A stretch of 64,000 nucleotides of DNA from UBA6168 sp964573725 (GTDB lineage: Bacteria; Bacteroidota; Bacteroidia; Chitinophagales; Saprospiraceae): the NCBI GenBank assembly GCA_964573725.1, contig CAZNLJ010000003.1, positions 62,001-126,000 of the forward strand, written 5' to 3'. The position numbers were made by a program, and so were the translations under genes. Numbering within the stretch: position 1 is the first letter of the stretch; each line of letters starts with the position of its first letter. The notes beneath the pieces were generated by a model that made no database searches, was not told the DNA's origin, and worked only from the letters and a program-made list of their open reading frames with translations. Positions 1-9,475 of the stretch are shown in pieces.

Positions 1-2
1 CG

Positions 3-524
3 TGTCAACAAGACGGCAACCCGGCCAATGACCCGTCGGCCGGAGGACTGCCGAACGAGGTGCCGACCCTGAACGGAAACCAACTCGCGGCCAGCCAGGC
101 CATGGACGAAACCGATTACCTGGGACGCTCGCGCCGTTCCCTGGAGAAAATCCAGCGACTGTACGACGAGGCGGCCGGAAAAATGCCCGGACTCGGAAAG
201 GTATCCACCCGTATCGATGACGACTTCACCTTTTCCCTCACCAACCAGCTGCCGGACGGAACCATCCGTACGGTCGTCAATCTCAAGGATATCAATCCGG
301 CGGACGGCTCCATTTTCCTGCTGCCGGACAACGAACCGGGCACTTTCCCCGGAATCCGGCTGAGCGTCCTGGAAGGCAGGCCGGGTGTAAGCACCTACAA
401 GGACGGGCAATTGTCTGCCGAAACAAGGTTCCTGGACCTGTACATGCCCACCCGGTCGGACATCGAGCAAATGGCTCCGGTGCTTGTGTCGATCCTCAAT
501 ATCGTCCACGGAAAAACAAGATGA
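3..524 (+). CDS. Lipoprotein of unknown function, 5' end missing
   Basis: The frame is open from the left edge, and its first in-window codon is Cys followed by QQDGNPAND, a polar low-complexity stretch. That is what the +1 lipobox cysteine and tether of an outer-membrane lipoprotein look like, so the signal peptide probably lies just outside the window. An internal GTG at 60 is a possible start, but the Cys-led reading fits better. About 173 residues are visible: a tether, a short helical stretch (about residues 35-60 from the Cys) and a beta-rich C-terminal part with the landmarks VNLKD, PGIRLSVL and a final hydrophobic helix. The C-terminal 95 residues align almost without gaps to the lipoprotein at 51324-51935, so the two look like paralogues. 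No family is recognised. The gene ends at a strong bidirectional terminator. Confidence 0.7.
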   Translation, partial: CQQDGNPANDPSAGGLPNEVPTLNGNQLAASQAMDETDYLGRSRRSLEKIQRLYDEAAGKMPGLGKVSTRIDDDFTFSLTNQLPDGTIRTVVNLKDINPADGSIFLLPDNEPGTFPGIRLSVLEGRPGVSTYKDGQLSAETRFLDLYMPTRSDIEQMAPVLVSILNIVHGKTR

Positions 525-553
525 GCCGGCACGAGGCTTTAAGCCGTCAACAG

Positions 554-593
554 AAAAACGCACCGTCGGACGCGACGGTGCGTTTTTTTTTTT
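554..593. terminator. Bidirectional intrinsic terminator
   Basis: Perfect 9-bp stem CGCACCGTC/GACGGTGCG (559-567 and 574-582) with a 6-nt loop, five A before it and eleven T after it. It sits between two convergent genes, the lipoprotein (+) and the macroglobulin gene (-), and can serve both. Confidence 0.9.
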
Positions 594-611
594 GTGTCCG
601 GCGGGTATCGC

Positions 612-3600
612 CTATTTCACGATGACCTCCCGCCCTTCGGAATGGCCGGAGAACTCCGGTGTATACATCGACTGAATCCGGGCGATCCCATTGGAGAAGG
701 TGCCCCTGTGCGTGACCCGCAGCGGATATGTCAGCACATGCGTGCCTTGGGGCAGCCGGTCGAAATAGAAATCGGTGGCGGTATCCCGGATGGATTCATA
801 CCAGCCCAAGCCGCCTTTCCATTGGTAGCCGCTGCGGGTGGCCAGAGGCTCGAAAGTGGCGGCACGCATATCCTTGAGATGGACGAAAGACATGTCCCGG
901 TCGGAACGGACCACCAGCCGGACCAGCACCTTTTCGCCGACAGTCAACGAATCCCCGGTCGAAAGGGCCACCAGTACCTCCCCGCTATCGGAAGGAACCG
1001 CGCGGAAAAGCGATTTTTCCAACCGCAGGGGGGTGTCATCAAAAGCCCGGATGCGCTCCGATGATTCAAAATATTGCCAATAAACGGCGCCCCAGGCCAC
1101 CGTCGGGTTCGGGTTCTCGACCCGGACGTCCCCCATGTCCGGGCGGATATCCGGACCAGGAATGCGGTAGCTGTAATAACCGGTACCGGCAGTGGACAGA
1201 CCGGTGGTACGCTTGCGCAGCGCCTCGTTGTGACGGACGGTCGTTTCGGAGGGATGATCACCGCCGAGCACCGGCGCAACCGTTTCTCCCTGCAGGGCGG
1301 AATCCTGGGCCGCCGACAGGATGGCGTGGATGGCGTTGACGGTCGCCTTGCCGTTTTGCCAACGGTGGGTCTGTTTCTGTTTCAGCAACCACACCATCAT
1401 CTCCTGCACGGACCGCTCGTCCTGCGTCACCTCCTCAAATAGCACCATCATCAGCGCTTGAAGTTCGACCGAAGACCGGTACCAGGACCAACCGGCCGGA
1501 ACTTTCCAATACATGCCCAACTCCGGGTGTCGGATGGCCCGGTCTTTCAGCGACCCGACGATCCGTCGGGCGACATCCGGCTGCCCGGCCCGGTACAGGG
1601 TCCATGCGGCCTGACCTTCGGAATAGATGCCCTTACCCAGCCAATAACGGCCGGCCTGCCCCAGGTAATATTCCCATACGCCGGCCATCTTATGATCCAG
1701 TGGGACCACCGGTACCGCATCGGACCGGTTGTCACCTTCCCGACCTTGTCCGGGCAGGAAAAACACCCGGGCATACAGGTATTGGATGACCCATGCGTCC
1801 AGGTGGTCGTCCTCCAGTCGGGCCTTGCCCTGCCGAACCGCGCTCATCAAGCTTTCATAGCGGTCCAGCAACGCCGCATCGCCATAGGCGACGGCTTTGG
1901 CGACCATCCTCCGCAGCGGCTCCCTGGCTTGGCCATCCAGCGCCCCGCGCCACAGGAGTTGCCCGAATCCTTCCAACATGGAAGTGGTGACCGACCAGGA
2001 ATCCGGACCACCCGGAAACCAGGGCCAGCCGCCGGAGGGAGACTGCCTTTCCAGCAAGGTTTGGAGCAGCACTTCCGTCTGTTGGTCCACCGTTTGTTGG
2101 TCCAGCAGGATGGCAAGGTCACGCAGCTGGTCTTCCTCCCGGCGGGCCTCCCAAACCCAAGGGGTTTCCGTCAGCAGGGCGGATTTCAAGTCGGGATGTT
2201 CCGTCAATTTCGCGGCGGGCGCAGCCGCCGGAAAATCCCGCCAGGTTTGGAGGACCCGGCGGACCATTGGGAAATCCCGGAGCAATCGGCTTGCGGTGGC
2301 ATGGGCAAAATAACGGGTGAACAGGGACTCGTTGCAATCGTCCGTACGCAGGATGGGGAAAGGCAGCGCCTGCACGGCCAGCCAGACAGGATGGGAGGTG
2401 AACTCGACGGTGAGGCCTTCGTGCCGGAGGGTAGGGGATACGCTTTCCGCCAGGGATTCCAAGCGGAATTCCCGGATTTCCGATTCCCGGACCGGAAGCG
2501 GCAGCGTTTCGGTCACCAATTCCAGATTGGTGAGTACGGGCGTGATGCCACGCTCCGCATCCGAGTAGGATTCCGCCACCGCACGGACCGTATGTTCCAG
2601 CAAGGCGACTTGCGAAACGGAGGGGACCGTCCATTCCCAACGGACACCGGCGGAAGCACCCGGCATCAGTGCGAAATCCTTTTCCCGGGAATCGGCGGAA
2701 AGTCCTTCAAAGTCGACAGCAGCCCCGGTGAGCCCATCGGCCAGGTCCAATCGGACCCGACCGACCAGGGCCGTGTCCGAAAGGTTGACCACTTTGGCCG
2801 TAAAGACCACCCGGTCGAATTCCCGGAAGAACCGGGGCGGTGCGGAAACAACCATAAAAGGCTGCCGGGTCTGGAGGCTTTTTTCCAGCAGTGCCGTTTC
2901 CAGCCCTTGGGTATGCGCCAGCAGGAGGATTTTCCAACGCGTCAGCGCATCCTTGTTTCGGAACCGGATGACGACATGGCCGGACGTATCGGTCGTCAAT
3001 CGGGGAAAGAAAAAGGCGGTTTCCCCGAAATCGCTCCGGACGAAAGGGACGGGAGGCAGCGGTTCCGACGGAATCGGCGGACCGGCAGGCAGGGCGACCG
3101 AATCCGTCGCCGCGGCAAGACCGATGTCGTCTTCAGCCGGTGTCGCCCGCTTACCGGCGACCTTTTCCTGGCGTTCCATTGCGACCATCGGGACCGCATC
3201 CAATTCCATCCGATAAGCTTGCATCCAGCCCCGCTGCCAATCGAACCAGTTTAATCGGACATATCGTTTCGTAGGAGGTATATCGAACCAATAACCCCTG
3301 TCTCCCGGATATCCGGCTCCGTAAAGACCAGACCTGACTTCCGACCCAAACCCGATCAACTGCCAGGCAGTGTGCGACCCATAGGAAGGCCAGGGGGACA
3401 AATGCCACCGGTTGGGAGCGAACGCATCCAGGGCTGCATCGTACATGGTCGCGGCAAGCTCCGCGGCAACCGGGGCGCCGGACGGTCCCTGGACGGTCAG
3501 GATCCATTCTTCGTCCGAGCCGGGCAGGACCTTGTCGCGGAAAGACTGGAAATGTACCTCTAGTTTCTTGTTATCCCACGGAACCGTCAATCGGCGGACG

Positions 3601-6600
3601 GTCGTCCATGCCTGGCCCTTACCAGCCCAGGAGAGCCGAACGTGAATATTGCCCCGGTCGGCTTCGGTGACGGGGATGAATTCCGTCCAAACCCCTTTCA
3701 CCCGGATCCATTTCCGTTCGACCGGCCGGCCGGGCCGCTCGATTTCCAGCCAGACCGGGACGGTCGATTTCCCAGCCGTAGCCAACCGCAAGGCTGCGGA
3801 TTCTCCCGGCAGGTAGCTATGCGGACCTGGCACACCGGGAATCAGTTCATGAGAAAGCAGGGAACGGGTCGGAACCGGTTTGCCGCTCGGAAGAAAGACT
3901 TGGAAAAATTGGACTTTCTCAATGGGAACACCATTCGGGTCGATGCTCGAAAGTGTGGCCTTGTACCAGCCTTCCCGCAGTTTCGGATTTTCGAAAAAAG
4001 TGGCGGGCCGGTCCGGTGCGGCATCGAAATCAGCGGCGAATGCCAATTCCCGGACCGGCCATTGGTCCGGTTGGTCTTCGAAGGCCCAGGGAAAATCGGG
4101 AAAATCAGCTAAAAAAGCGTCCTTGTCCATGGTTCGACGGTCGGGAACAGGCCAGGGACGGGAAAGGTGAGGACGACCGGGGGTGACCAACCGTTCCAGC
4201 CGGATAGATCCGGTCGCGGCAACCGGGTCCCCTTGCAGGTTTGTGGCCGATACATCGAGCCGCCATCCCTGTTCAGCGGGCCAGACCCCTTGTTCCGGCG
4301 CATGACCGTTGATGGCCAGGCGGAGGTCCATCGCGCGGTAACCGACCGAGACTTGTGCCTCGACCTGCCGGGATTCACCGGTCAGGTCCGTAACCACCGC
4401 CGTGACGAGATAATGATAGACCGGTTGGTCGGAGGCATGAAAACGAGGATCGGGTACCGCCGGGAAAGACAGGAGGAAAGTACCGTCCGGTCCGGTTAGC
4501 CCGGTGCCGGTGGCGATGGTTGTCGAAAACACCTGGTATCGGGAATAGCAGAAGGACCGCAACCAATCTGCGACAAAAGGAAACCTGGTCGTCCGCTCGA
4601 CCGACCATTGGACAGCCGCATCCGTGATCTCGGCACCGGAGAGGGCGACCGCCTGCAGGTGGACCCGCACGGTATCGCCCAAGACCCGGGCGACCGATTC
4701 CGGTCGGAGGGAGACCTCGAACAGGGGCCTCTTGTATTCCTCCACCTGGAGGGGAACCTGCTGGTTTCCGAGGTTGCTGAGCAGGAAGCCCGTGCCGGTC
4801 CGGATGGAGGCCGGCAACACGAAAGTACCATATGCGGACCCGAAGGAGTTGGTCCGCAGTGCCAAGGTCCGGATTTCCTGTCCGTTGGGATCCCGGAGGG
4901 AAACGGAGACCGCCTCCTCCGCCACGATCGACGGCAAGTTATCCCCATCGTATTCCAGGCAGAGGATCTTGAAGTGGACCACCTGTCCGGGCCGGTATAT
5001 GGCCCGATCCAGGAAGAACTGAGTGGTCCGCCGGGTATCCGCACCTCCGGTTTGCCGGAAGTACGAGTAGTATTGGTCCTGGTTGAAAAAGGTGTCCCTG
5101 CCATGCGTCAGGGAAATTTCGAAGGAACGGTACGTTTCGTCCTGGTCGTCCCAAATGACCGCACCGTTCCTGTCCGTCAAGCTTGCATCCAATTTTTCCA
5201 GCTTCGGGGAAGGGCGCCGGGGCCACTCCCGTCGGGCCCGTTGCCAACGGGTGACGGTGACACCTGCCTGCGGTTGGCCCGAGGAGCGGTCGACCACAAG
5301 CACGGACGATGGTGCGGAGCGGTCCGTCCGGTAAAAGGCGGCCAAGCGGGTGACCTGGAAGGAAGCGAGGACGACGGGGGCGGAGGCAGCCTGATTTGCG
5401 GCGGCCCGGGCATTTGCGACCAACACGTAATAACCAAGGGGGAGACCGGAGATGGCAAATTCCGACTGGTGGTCGTGCAGGTCGCCGTCGTCCGGCAGCA
5501 GGACCGGCCATTGGCGGACGGTAGGCAAGCGCTCCAGGGCCTTTTGAACCTGGGCCAGGGAATCCGGATCCCGTAGTGCGGATTCCCACTGCTGGCGACG
5601 TCGATGATCGAGGCGCACCAGGCGCAGGTCAAGGCCTTGTAGATTACGGTATCGGATACCGGACAGGAAAGGGTGGTCCGGCGCCGTCGCTTCCGGGAGC
5701 TGCAAGGAGAAAGCAGGACTTTCGAGAGACCGTATCCTTTGCCTGGCAGTTTCCGCCGAACGGGAATCGGGCCAGGTTTTCACGAGGTTGCCGAAAATGT
5801 CCCGGGCTTTCCGTAAGTACCATTTGGTCGGATCGGAAGCGAGCGTATCCAGCTCCGGTGGCAGGGGAACGTATTGTTCCGCCAAGCGGGCAAATTGGTC
5901 ACCCAACCGGATACCGACATCCGCTGCAGCCGGATGCCGGCCGATGCGGTCGGACAAGGCCTGCAATGCCGCCAACATGGACAGCTCCTGTTGGCCGGAT
6001 GCGCTGATTTCCGTCGCAAAAGAAAGTCTTTGCAGGTCGATGTCCACCCAAATGGCCGTATCCTGTCGGTGGAAAGCAAGCCAATCCCGGTAAAATGCCA
6101 GGACAAGCGCATGGATATCGGTCGCCGAACCCGGACCGACCGGTACCTCCCTGGCGATGAAATCGGCTGCATGCGCAAACAGCAAGGAATCGTTCGACAG
6201 GAATCCGGGCGAGGCACCGGAGGCCTGCAGCAGGAACCTGTTTTCCCGGAGCATGGAAAGCGCCCGGTCCATGAGCAAATCGAACAAGGTAGGCCGGAGG
6301 GAGGCCGTTTCCTTTTCCCCGGCGGTCAGCAGCAGCCGGAATTCAGACAAGGGTGTGGTCCGGATGGTATCGGACAGGACCGATTCCCGCAACAGGCCCC
6401 GGACCTTTCCGGCAAGCTGGGAGGCGGTCCAGGTTTCGATATCCGGGGAGTCCGGTTCCGGCGGACCGCTGCGGCCTGCCAGTTTCCATTGGTTCGCCTG
6501 CAGGTAATCCAGGTAACATTCCGCGACCATGGACAAAAGCAGCTGCCGGACCGGTCCTTCGGCCAGGGCCGCTTCCGACTCCAGGTCGGTGATGGCAGCC

Positions 6601-6971
6601 GGCAAGGAATACTCGGACGTTTCCATCCGCAGCTTGCTGCGGTAGACCAGTCCCTTGACCAGGTGGTCGGGCAGCCGATGGTGCCGGGCAGCCGCCAGAA
6701 GCCCCGCTGTCGCATCCAAGGCAAGGCCGGGAAATCCGGCGGAAATCAAGGAATCGACGCGAAGCCAGGCCAGCGGCAGCTCCTCCGGTGAGGGAATCGT
6801 ATCCACCCGTGGCGTTTTCGTGACCGTCATGGGGTCCGGAACGGACACAGCGGCAAACGCAGAGGCGACCGGTATCGACAGCCAGCCGATGGATAGCGAC
6901 AAAAGGAGGAAACGGCTGCGGCGGACCGTCAGGAAAAACGGTCGACCCGAAGAAAGGCGGAATTGGTTCAT
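612..6971 (-). CDS. Alpha-2-macroglobulin family protein, thioester motif altered
   Basis: The 2119-aa protein begins with an N-terminal signal peptide (a hydrophobic run after RRSRF, ending near AFAA). An MG2-like segment is visible near residues 600-680 (FLDRAIYRPGQVVHFK, typical of bacterial macroglobulins). A macroglobulin core follows near 1280-1400 (LTRWKILLLAHTQG, then FMVVSAPPRFFREFDRVVF), and an alpha-toroid-like region after 1530. Family members trap or protect against proteases, often through a Cys-Gln thioester in CxEQ. Here the equivalent position reads CNES (Cys1546 to Ser1549, codons near 2325-2336), so the Gln is gone and covalent trapping is unlikely. The length is within the range of Bacteroidota members. 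It is monocistronic, facing the bidirectional terminator. The family call is firm; the role (envelope protease defence or a structural surface protein) is inference. Confidence 0.88.
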   Translation of the reverse strand: MNQFRLSSGRPFFLTVRRSRFLLLSLSIGWLSIPVASAFAAVSVPDPMTVTKTPRVDTIPSPEELPLAWLRVDSLISAGFPGLALDATAGLLAAARHHRLPDHLVKGLVYRSKLRMETSEYSLPAAITDLESEAALAEGPVRQLLLSMVAECYLDYLQANQWKLAGRSGPPEPDSPDIETWTASQLAGKVRGLLRESVLSDTIRTTPLSEFRLLLTAGEKETASLRPTLFDLLMDRALSMLRENRFLLQASGASPGFLSNDSLLFAHAADFIAREVPVGPGSATDIHALVLAFYRDWLAFHRQDTAIWVDIDLQRLSFATEISASGQQELSMLAALQALSDRIGRHPAAADVGIRLGDQFARLAEQYVPLPPELDTLASDPTKWYLRKARDIFGNLVKTWPDSRSAETARQRIRSLESPAFSLQLPEATAPDHPFLSGIRYRNLQGLDLRLVRLDHRRRQQWESALRDPDSLAQVQKALERLPTVRQWPVLLPDDGDLHDHQSEFAISGLPLGYYVLVANARAAANQAASAPVVLASFQVTRLAAFYRTDRSAPSSVLVVDRSSGQPQAGVTVTRWQRARREWPRRPSPKLEKLDASLTDRNGAVIWDDQDETYRSFEISLTHGRDTFFNQDQYYSYFRQTGGADTRRTTQFFLDRAIYRPGQVVHFKILCLEYDGDNLPSIVAEEAVSVSLRDPNGQEIRTLALRTNSFGSAYGTFVLPASIRTGTGFLLSNLGNQQVPLQVEEYKRPLFEVSLRPESVARVLGDTVRVHLQAVALSGAEITDAAVQWSVERTTRFPFVADWLRSFCYSRYQVFSTTIATGTGLTGPDGTFLLSFPAVPDPRFHASDQPVYHYLVTAVVTDLTGESRQVEAQVSVGYRAMDLRLAINGHAPEQGVWPAEQGWRLDVSATNLQGDPVAATGSIRLERLVTPGRPHLSRPWPVPDRRTMDKDAFLADFPDFPWAFEDQPDQWPVRELAFAADFDAAPDRPATFFENPKLREGWYKATLSSIDPNGVPIEKVQFFQVFLPSGKPVPTRSLLSHELIPGVPGPHSYLPGESAALRLATAGKSTVPVWLEIERPGRPVERKWIRVKGVWTEFIPVTEADRGNIHVRLSWAGKGQAWTTVRRLTVPWDNKKLEVHFQSFRDKVLPGSDEEWILTVQGPSGAPVAAELAATMYDAALDAFAPNRWHLSPWPSYGSHTAWQLIGFGSEVRSGLYGAGYPGDRGYWFDIPPTKRYVRLNWFDWQRGWMQAYRMELDAVPMVAMERQEKVAGKRATPAEDDIGLAAATDSVALPAGPPIPSEPLPPVPFVRSDFGETAFFFPRLTTDTSGHVVIRFRNKDALTRWKILLLAHTQGLETALLEKSLQTRQPFMVVSAPPRFFREFDRVVFTAKVVNLSDTALVGRVRLDLADGLTGAAVDFEGLSADSREKDFALMPGASAGVRWEWTVPSVSQVALLEHTVRAVAESYSDAERGITPVLTNLELVTETLPLPVRESEIREFRLESLAESVSPTLRHEGLTVEFTSHPVWLAVQALPFPILRTDDCNESLFTRYFAHATASRLLRDFPMVRRVLQTWRDFPAAAPAAKLTEHPDLKSALLTETPWVWEARREEDQLRDLAILLDQQTVDQQTEVLLQTLLERQSPSGGWPWFPGGPDSWSVTTSMLEGFGQLLWRGALDGQAREPLRRMVAKAVAYGDAALLDRYESLMSAVRQGKARLEDDHLDAWVIQYLYARVFFLPGQGREGDNRSDAVPVVPLDHKMAGVWEYYLGQAGRYWLGKGIYSEGQAAWTLYRAGQPDVARRIVGSLKDRAIRHPELGMYWKVPAGWSWYRSSVELQALMMVLFEEVTQDERSVQEMMVWLLKQKQTHRWQNGKATVNAIHAILSAAQDSALQGETVAPVLGGDHPSETTVRHNEALRKRTTGLSTAGTGYYSYRIPGPDIRPDMGDVRVENPNPTVAWGAVYWQYFESSERIRAFDDTPLRLEKSLFRAVPSDSGEVLVALSTGDSLTVGEKVLVRLVVRSDRDMSFVHLKDMRAATFEPLATRSGYQWKGGLGWYESIRDTATDFYFDRLPQGTHVLTYPLRVTHRGTFSNGIARIQSMYTPEFSGHSEGREVIVK

Positions 6972-7331
6972 AGCGTTATCGGATTACACATTAGAAACAT
7001 AATGTTCCGGAAGCGGGAAAAGTTAGCCAGTCGACTGGAAAATAAAGGGCGGAAAGCAGGAAGGGTCCCTCCGGCGGGCCCTGCCTGGTCCCTGATGGAA
7101 CGACGGCCGTACCGGTCCTATTGCCGAGGAGGGCGGATGGGACGGCAACAACAAGGGAATGGAAAACCGTGCGACAGCCAGGGAGGGTCGGGAAGAATAT
7201 CATCCGGTCCCAGACGCAAGCGACACCGTTAGAACGACATTAAAAAAAAACGCGACGGAAAACCATTTCCCTGCGATTGTGTTTATCTTTGCAATTAGAA
7301 TAAATCTAAATAAATATAAAAAATCAAGAGC
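6972..7331. other. Divergent intergenic region
   Basis: 360 bp between the macroglobulin gene (-) and iscS (+). The right 100 bp are AT-rich and hold the iscS promoter element described separately. The rest is GC-rich, with no ORF that resembles a protein and no strong hairpin. I could not find a TAnnTTTG element for the minus-strand gene. Confidence 0.6.
7284..7291 (+). promoter_or_regulatory. Bacteroidota -7 element for the isc operon
   Basis: TATCTTTG matches the TAnnTTTG consensus of the Bacteroidota housekeeping sigma factor and lies 40 bp before the iscS start, in AT-rich DNA. No good -33 TTTG is present at the expected distance, so the call rests on the -7 element and its position. 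Confidence 0.5.
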
Positions 7332-8549
7332 ATGGTAGCGAGGAAAATTTATTTGGATAACAACTCCACGACCCCCTGTGACCCGAGGGTAGTGGAGGCG
7401 ATGGTTCCCTATTTCTATGAGCATCATGGGAATGCGGCCAGCAGGAGCCACCCGTTCGGATGGGCGGCGGAAGAGGCGGTCGATTATGCACGGGAACAGG
7501 TAGCGCGCCTGTTGCAGGCCGACCCCAAGGAGATCATTTTCACCTCCGGGGCGACGGAAAGCGACAATTTGGCCATCAAGGGGGTGTATGAGATGTACGC
7601 TGCCAAGGGGAACCACATCATCACCACGCGGACCGAGCACAAGGCCGTACTGGATACCTGCAGCCGCCTGGAAAAACAAGGGGCCCGCATCACCTACCTG
7701 GAGGTGGACCGCCTGGGGATGGTCAACCTGGAGGAATTGGAAGCCGCCATCACGGCGGAGACCATCCTGGTGTCCATCATGTGGGCGAACAACGAGACCG
7801 GCGTCATCCAGCGGATGAAGGAGATCGGCGACATTTGTGCCCGCAAGGGCGTATTGTTCTTCAGTGATGCGACCCAGGCGGTCGGCAAGATAAGGACCCA
7901 CCCCCGGGAAGTCGGCGTCCACCTGATGGCATTCACGGCCCATAAGATGTACGGTCCGAAGGGGGTAGGGGCCCTGTACGTAAGCCGCAAGAGCCCGCGG
8001 GTCAAGGTAACTTCCCAGATGGACGGCGGAGGACACGAACGGGGTATGCGTTCCGGCACCCTGAACGTTCCCGGAATCGTCGGTTTCGGTAAGGCGGCCG
8101 AACTCGCCATGCAGGAAATGGAGCAGGATGCCGCCCGATTGAGCCGGTTGCGGGATTACCTGGAGGAGTCGCTGATGAAACTGGAGGAGGTGTATGTCAA
8201 CGGAGACCCCGCCAGCCGGATGCCGCATGTCACCAACCTCTCCTTCAAGCATGTGGAAGGGGAAGGCCTGATGATGACCTTCAACCAGGAAATCGCCTTG
8301 TCTTCCGGATCCGCCTGCACCTCCGCCTCCCTGGAACCTTCCTACGTATTGGTTGCCTTGGGACTCGGGGACGACCTCGCCCATTCCTCCCTCCGTTTCA
8401 GCCTGGGCCGATTCACGACGGAGGAGGACGTGGCTTACGCCATCCAGGCCGTGGCCAATGGTGTGAATCACATGCGCGACCTCAGCCCCATCTGGGAAAT
8501 GTACAAGGAAGGGGTAGACCTCAGCCAGGTCGAATGGTCCGAACATTGA
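7332..8549 (+). CDS. iscS: Cysteine desulfurase (IscS/NifS family)
   Basis: The 405-aa class-V PLP aminotransferase takes sulfur from cysteine and passes it as a persulfide to IscU for Fe-S cluster assembly in the cytoplasm. Visible motifs are the N-terminal YLDNNSTTPCDPRV, the PLP region SGATESDNLA, the Schiff-base lysine in TAHKMYGPKG (Lys205) and the catalytic loop SSGSACTSASLEPS with the active Cys329. This loop is of the longer IscS type (group I). Length and all key residues are normal. It is the first gene of iscS-iscU-iscA on one strand, with gaps of 67 and 17 bp. The ATG at 7332 is chosen because the conserved N-terminus starts within a few residues of it. Confidence 0.96.
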   Translation: MVARKIYLDNNSTTPCDPRVVEAMVPYFYEHHGNAASRSHPFGWAAEEAVDYAREQVARLLQADPKEIIFTSGATESDNLAIKGVYEMYAAKGNHIITTRTEHKAVLDTCSRLEKQGARITYLEVDRLGMVNLEELEAAITAETILVSIMWANNETGVIQRMKEIGDICARKGVLFFSDATQAVGKIRTHPREVGVHLMAFTAHKMYGPKGVGALYVSRKSPRVKVTSQMDGGGHERGMRSGTLNVPGIVGFGKAAELAMQEMEQDAARLSRLRDYLEESLMKLEEVYVNGDPASRMPHVTNLSFKHVEGEGLMMTFNQEIALSSGSACTSASLEPSYVLVALGLGDDLAHSSLRFSLGRFTTEEDVAYAIQAVANGVNHMRDLSPIWEMYKEGVDLSQVEWSEH

Positions 8550-8616
8550 CAGGCCCGAACGGACCGACCGACCACTAACGAACCTAAGTTTTCATTTCAT
8601 CAAATAATTCTAGGAT

Positions 8617-9036
8617 ATGGCTTACTCTGAAAAAGTGTTGGAACATTTCAAGAATCCCCGGAACGTGGGCACCCTGGACAAGAGCAAGAACAACGTCGGC
8701 ACCGGACTGGTCGGTGCACCGGAATGTGGCGACGTGATGCGGCTCCAGATAGAAGTGGATGAAAGCACGGGAATCATCCAGGATGCCAAGTTCAAGACCT
8801 TCGGATGCGGGTCGGCAATCGCTTCCTCCTCCTTGGCGACGGAATGGCTGAAAGGCAAACGCATCGACGAAGCCATGCAGATCGACAACATGGACATCGT
8901 GGAAGAGTTGGCCCTGCCACCGGTCAAGATCCACTGCTCGGTGCTGGCGGAGGATGCCATCAAGGCCGCCATTGCAGACTACCGACAGAAAAACCAGACT
9001 GCGAACCAGGCAGCCGCCCAGGGAGCGTCCGCCTGA
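8617..9036 (+). CDS. iscU: Iron-sulfur cluster scaffold IscU
   Basis: The 139-aa protein has the three cluster-ligand cysteines of IscU in their usual contexts: GAPECGDVM, KTFGCGSAIASSS and LPPVKIHCSVLAEDAI. The Asp next to the first Cys and the Lys before the third are also kept. It receives sulfur from IscS and iron to build [2Fe-2S] or [4Fe-4S] clusters. The start YSEKVLEHFKNPRNVG is the canonical N-terminus, which fixes the ATG at 8617. The tail after residue 125 (QKNQTANQAAAQGASA) is low-complexity and not part of the fold. It is the second gene of the isc operon. Confidence 0.97.
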   Translation: MAYSEKVLEHFKNPRNVGTLDKSKNNVGTGLVGAPECGDVMRLQIEVDESTGIIQDAKFKTFGCGSAIASSSLATEWLKGKRIDEAMQIDNMDIVEELALPPVKIHCSVLAEDAIKAAIADYRQKNQTANQAAAQGASA

Positions 9037-9053
9037 CCTAAATACATCCGGAT

Positions 9054-9380
9054 ATGTTGTTTGTAGCGGAAAGTGCCAAAACACAAATCGAGGCCATCAA
9101 GCGAACAAAATCCATCGGCAGCGACTATTTCATCCGGGTCAGCGTCACCAGCGGCGGGTGCTCCGGCTTGTCGTATTCCATGGATTTCGACAATGAGCAG
9201 CTGGCCAATGACCAGGTCTTCGAGGACAATGGCATGAAAATCGTGACCGACTTGAAGAGTTTCCTGTACCTATTCAACTCGACGCTCGAGTTTTCGGGTG
9301 GCTTGAACGGGAAAGGATTCTATTTCAACAATCCGAATGCAGCCCGGACCTGCGGCTGTGGGGAAAGTTTCTCCGTGTGA
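9054..9380 (+). CDS. iscA: A-type Fe-S carrier protein (IscA/ErpA/SufA family)
   Basis: The 108-aa HesB/IscA fold protein keeps the three ligand cysteines: one in SGGCSGLSYSM and the C-terminal CGCGESF pair. It is thought to carry clusters from the IscU scaffold to apoproteins. It starts 17 bp after iscU and closes the operon. HscA, HscB and ferredoxin genes are not adjacent, which is common in Bacteroidota, where isc/suf genes are scattered. Whether it is closest to IscA, ErpA or SufA cannot be decided by eye. Confidence 0.92.
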   Translation: MLFVAESAKTQIEAIKRTKSIGSDYFIRVSVTSGGCSGLSYSMDFDNEQLANDQVFEDNGMKIVTDLKSFLYLFNSTLEFSGGLNGKGFYFNNPNAARTCGCGESFSV

Positions 9381-9406
9381 GCGGAACATCCCCGGGTTTT
9401 AGTATT

Positions 9407-9437
9407 TTTGCAAAGTAGGTAATTTTTCATAACTTTG
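9407..9437 (+). promoter_or_regulatory. Consensus Bacteroidota promoter ahead of the GT9 gene
   Basis: TTTG (9407-9410), 19 bp, then TAACTTTG (9430-9437): a full match to the TTTG-N19-TAnnTTTG consensus. Transcription should begin about 6-8 bp downstream, at the foot of the hairpin at 9444. A second -7-like octamer, TATTTTTG, overlaps at 9403-9410. Confidence 0.75.
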
Positions 9438-9443
9438 AATTCA

Positions 9444-9475
9444 GCTCCAATGTTATTGCATTGGAGCATTTTTTT
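9444..9475 (+). terminator. Hairpin with T tract between iscA and GT9 gene
   Basis: Perfect 9-bp stem GCTCCAATG/CATTGGAGC with a 6-nt loop, followed by ATTTTTTT, ending exactly at the ATG of the next gene. By form it is an intrinsic terminator for the isc operon. It lies downstream of the promoter at 9407-9437, so a transcript from that promoter would start with this hairpin. Confidence 0.65.

Noticed and set aside
1458..3254. 598-codon plus-strand ORF opposite the macroglobulin gene
   Set aside because: Antisense shadow of a GC-rich coding strand; rich in Arg, Pro and Gly with no domain, while the minus-strand protein is clearly a family member.
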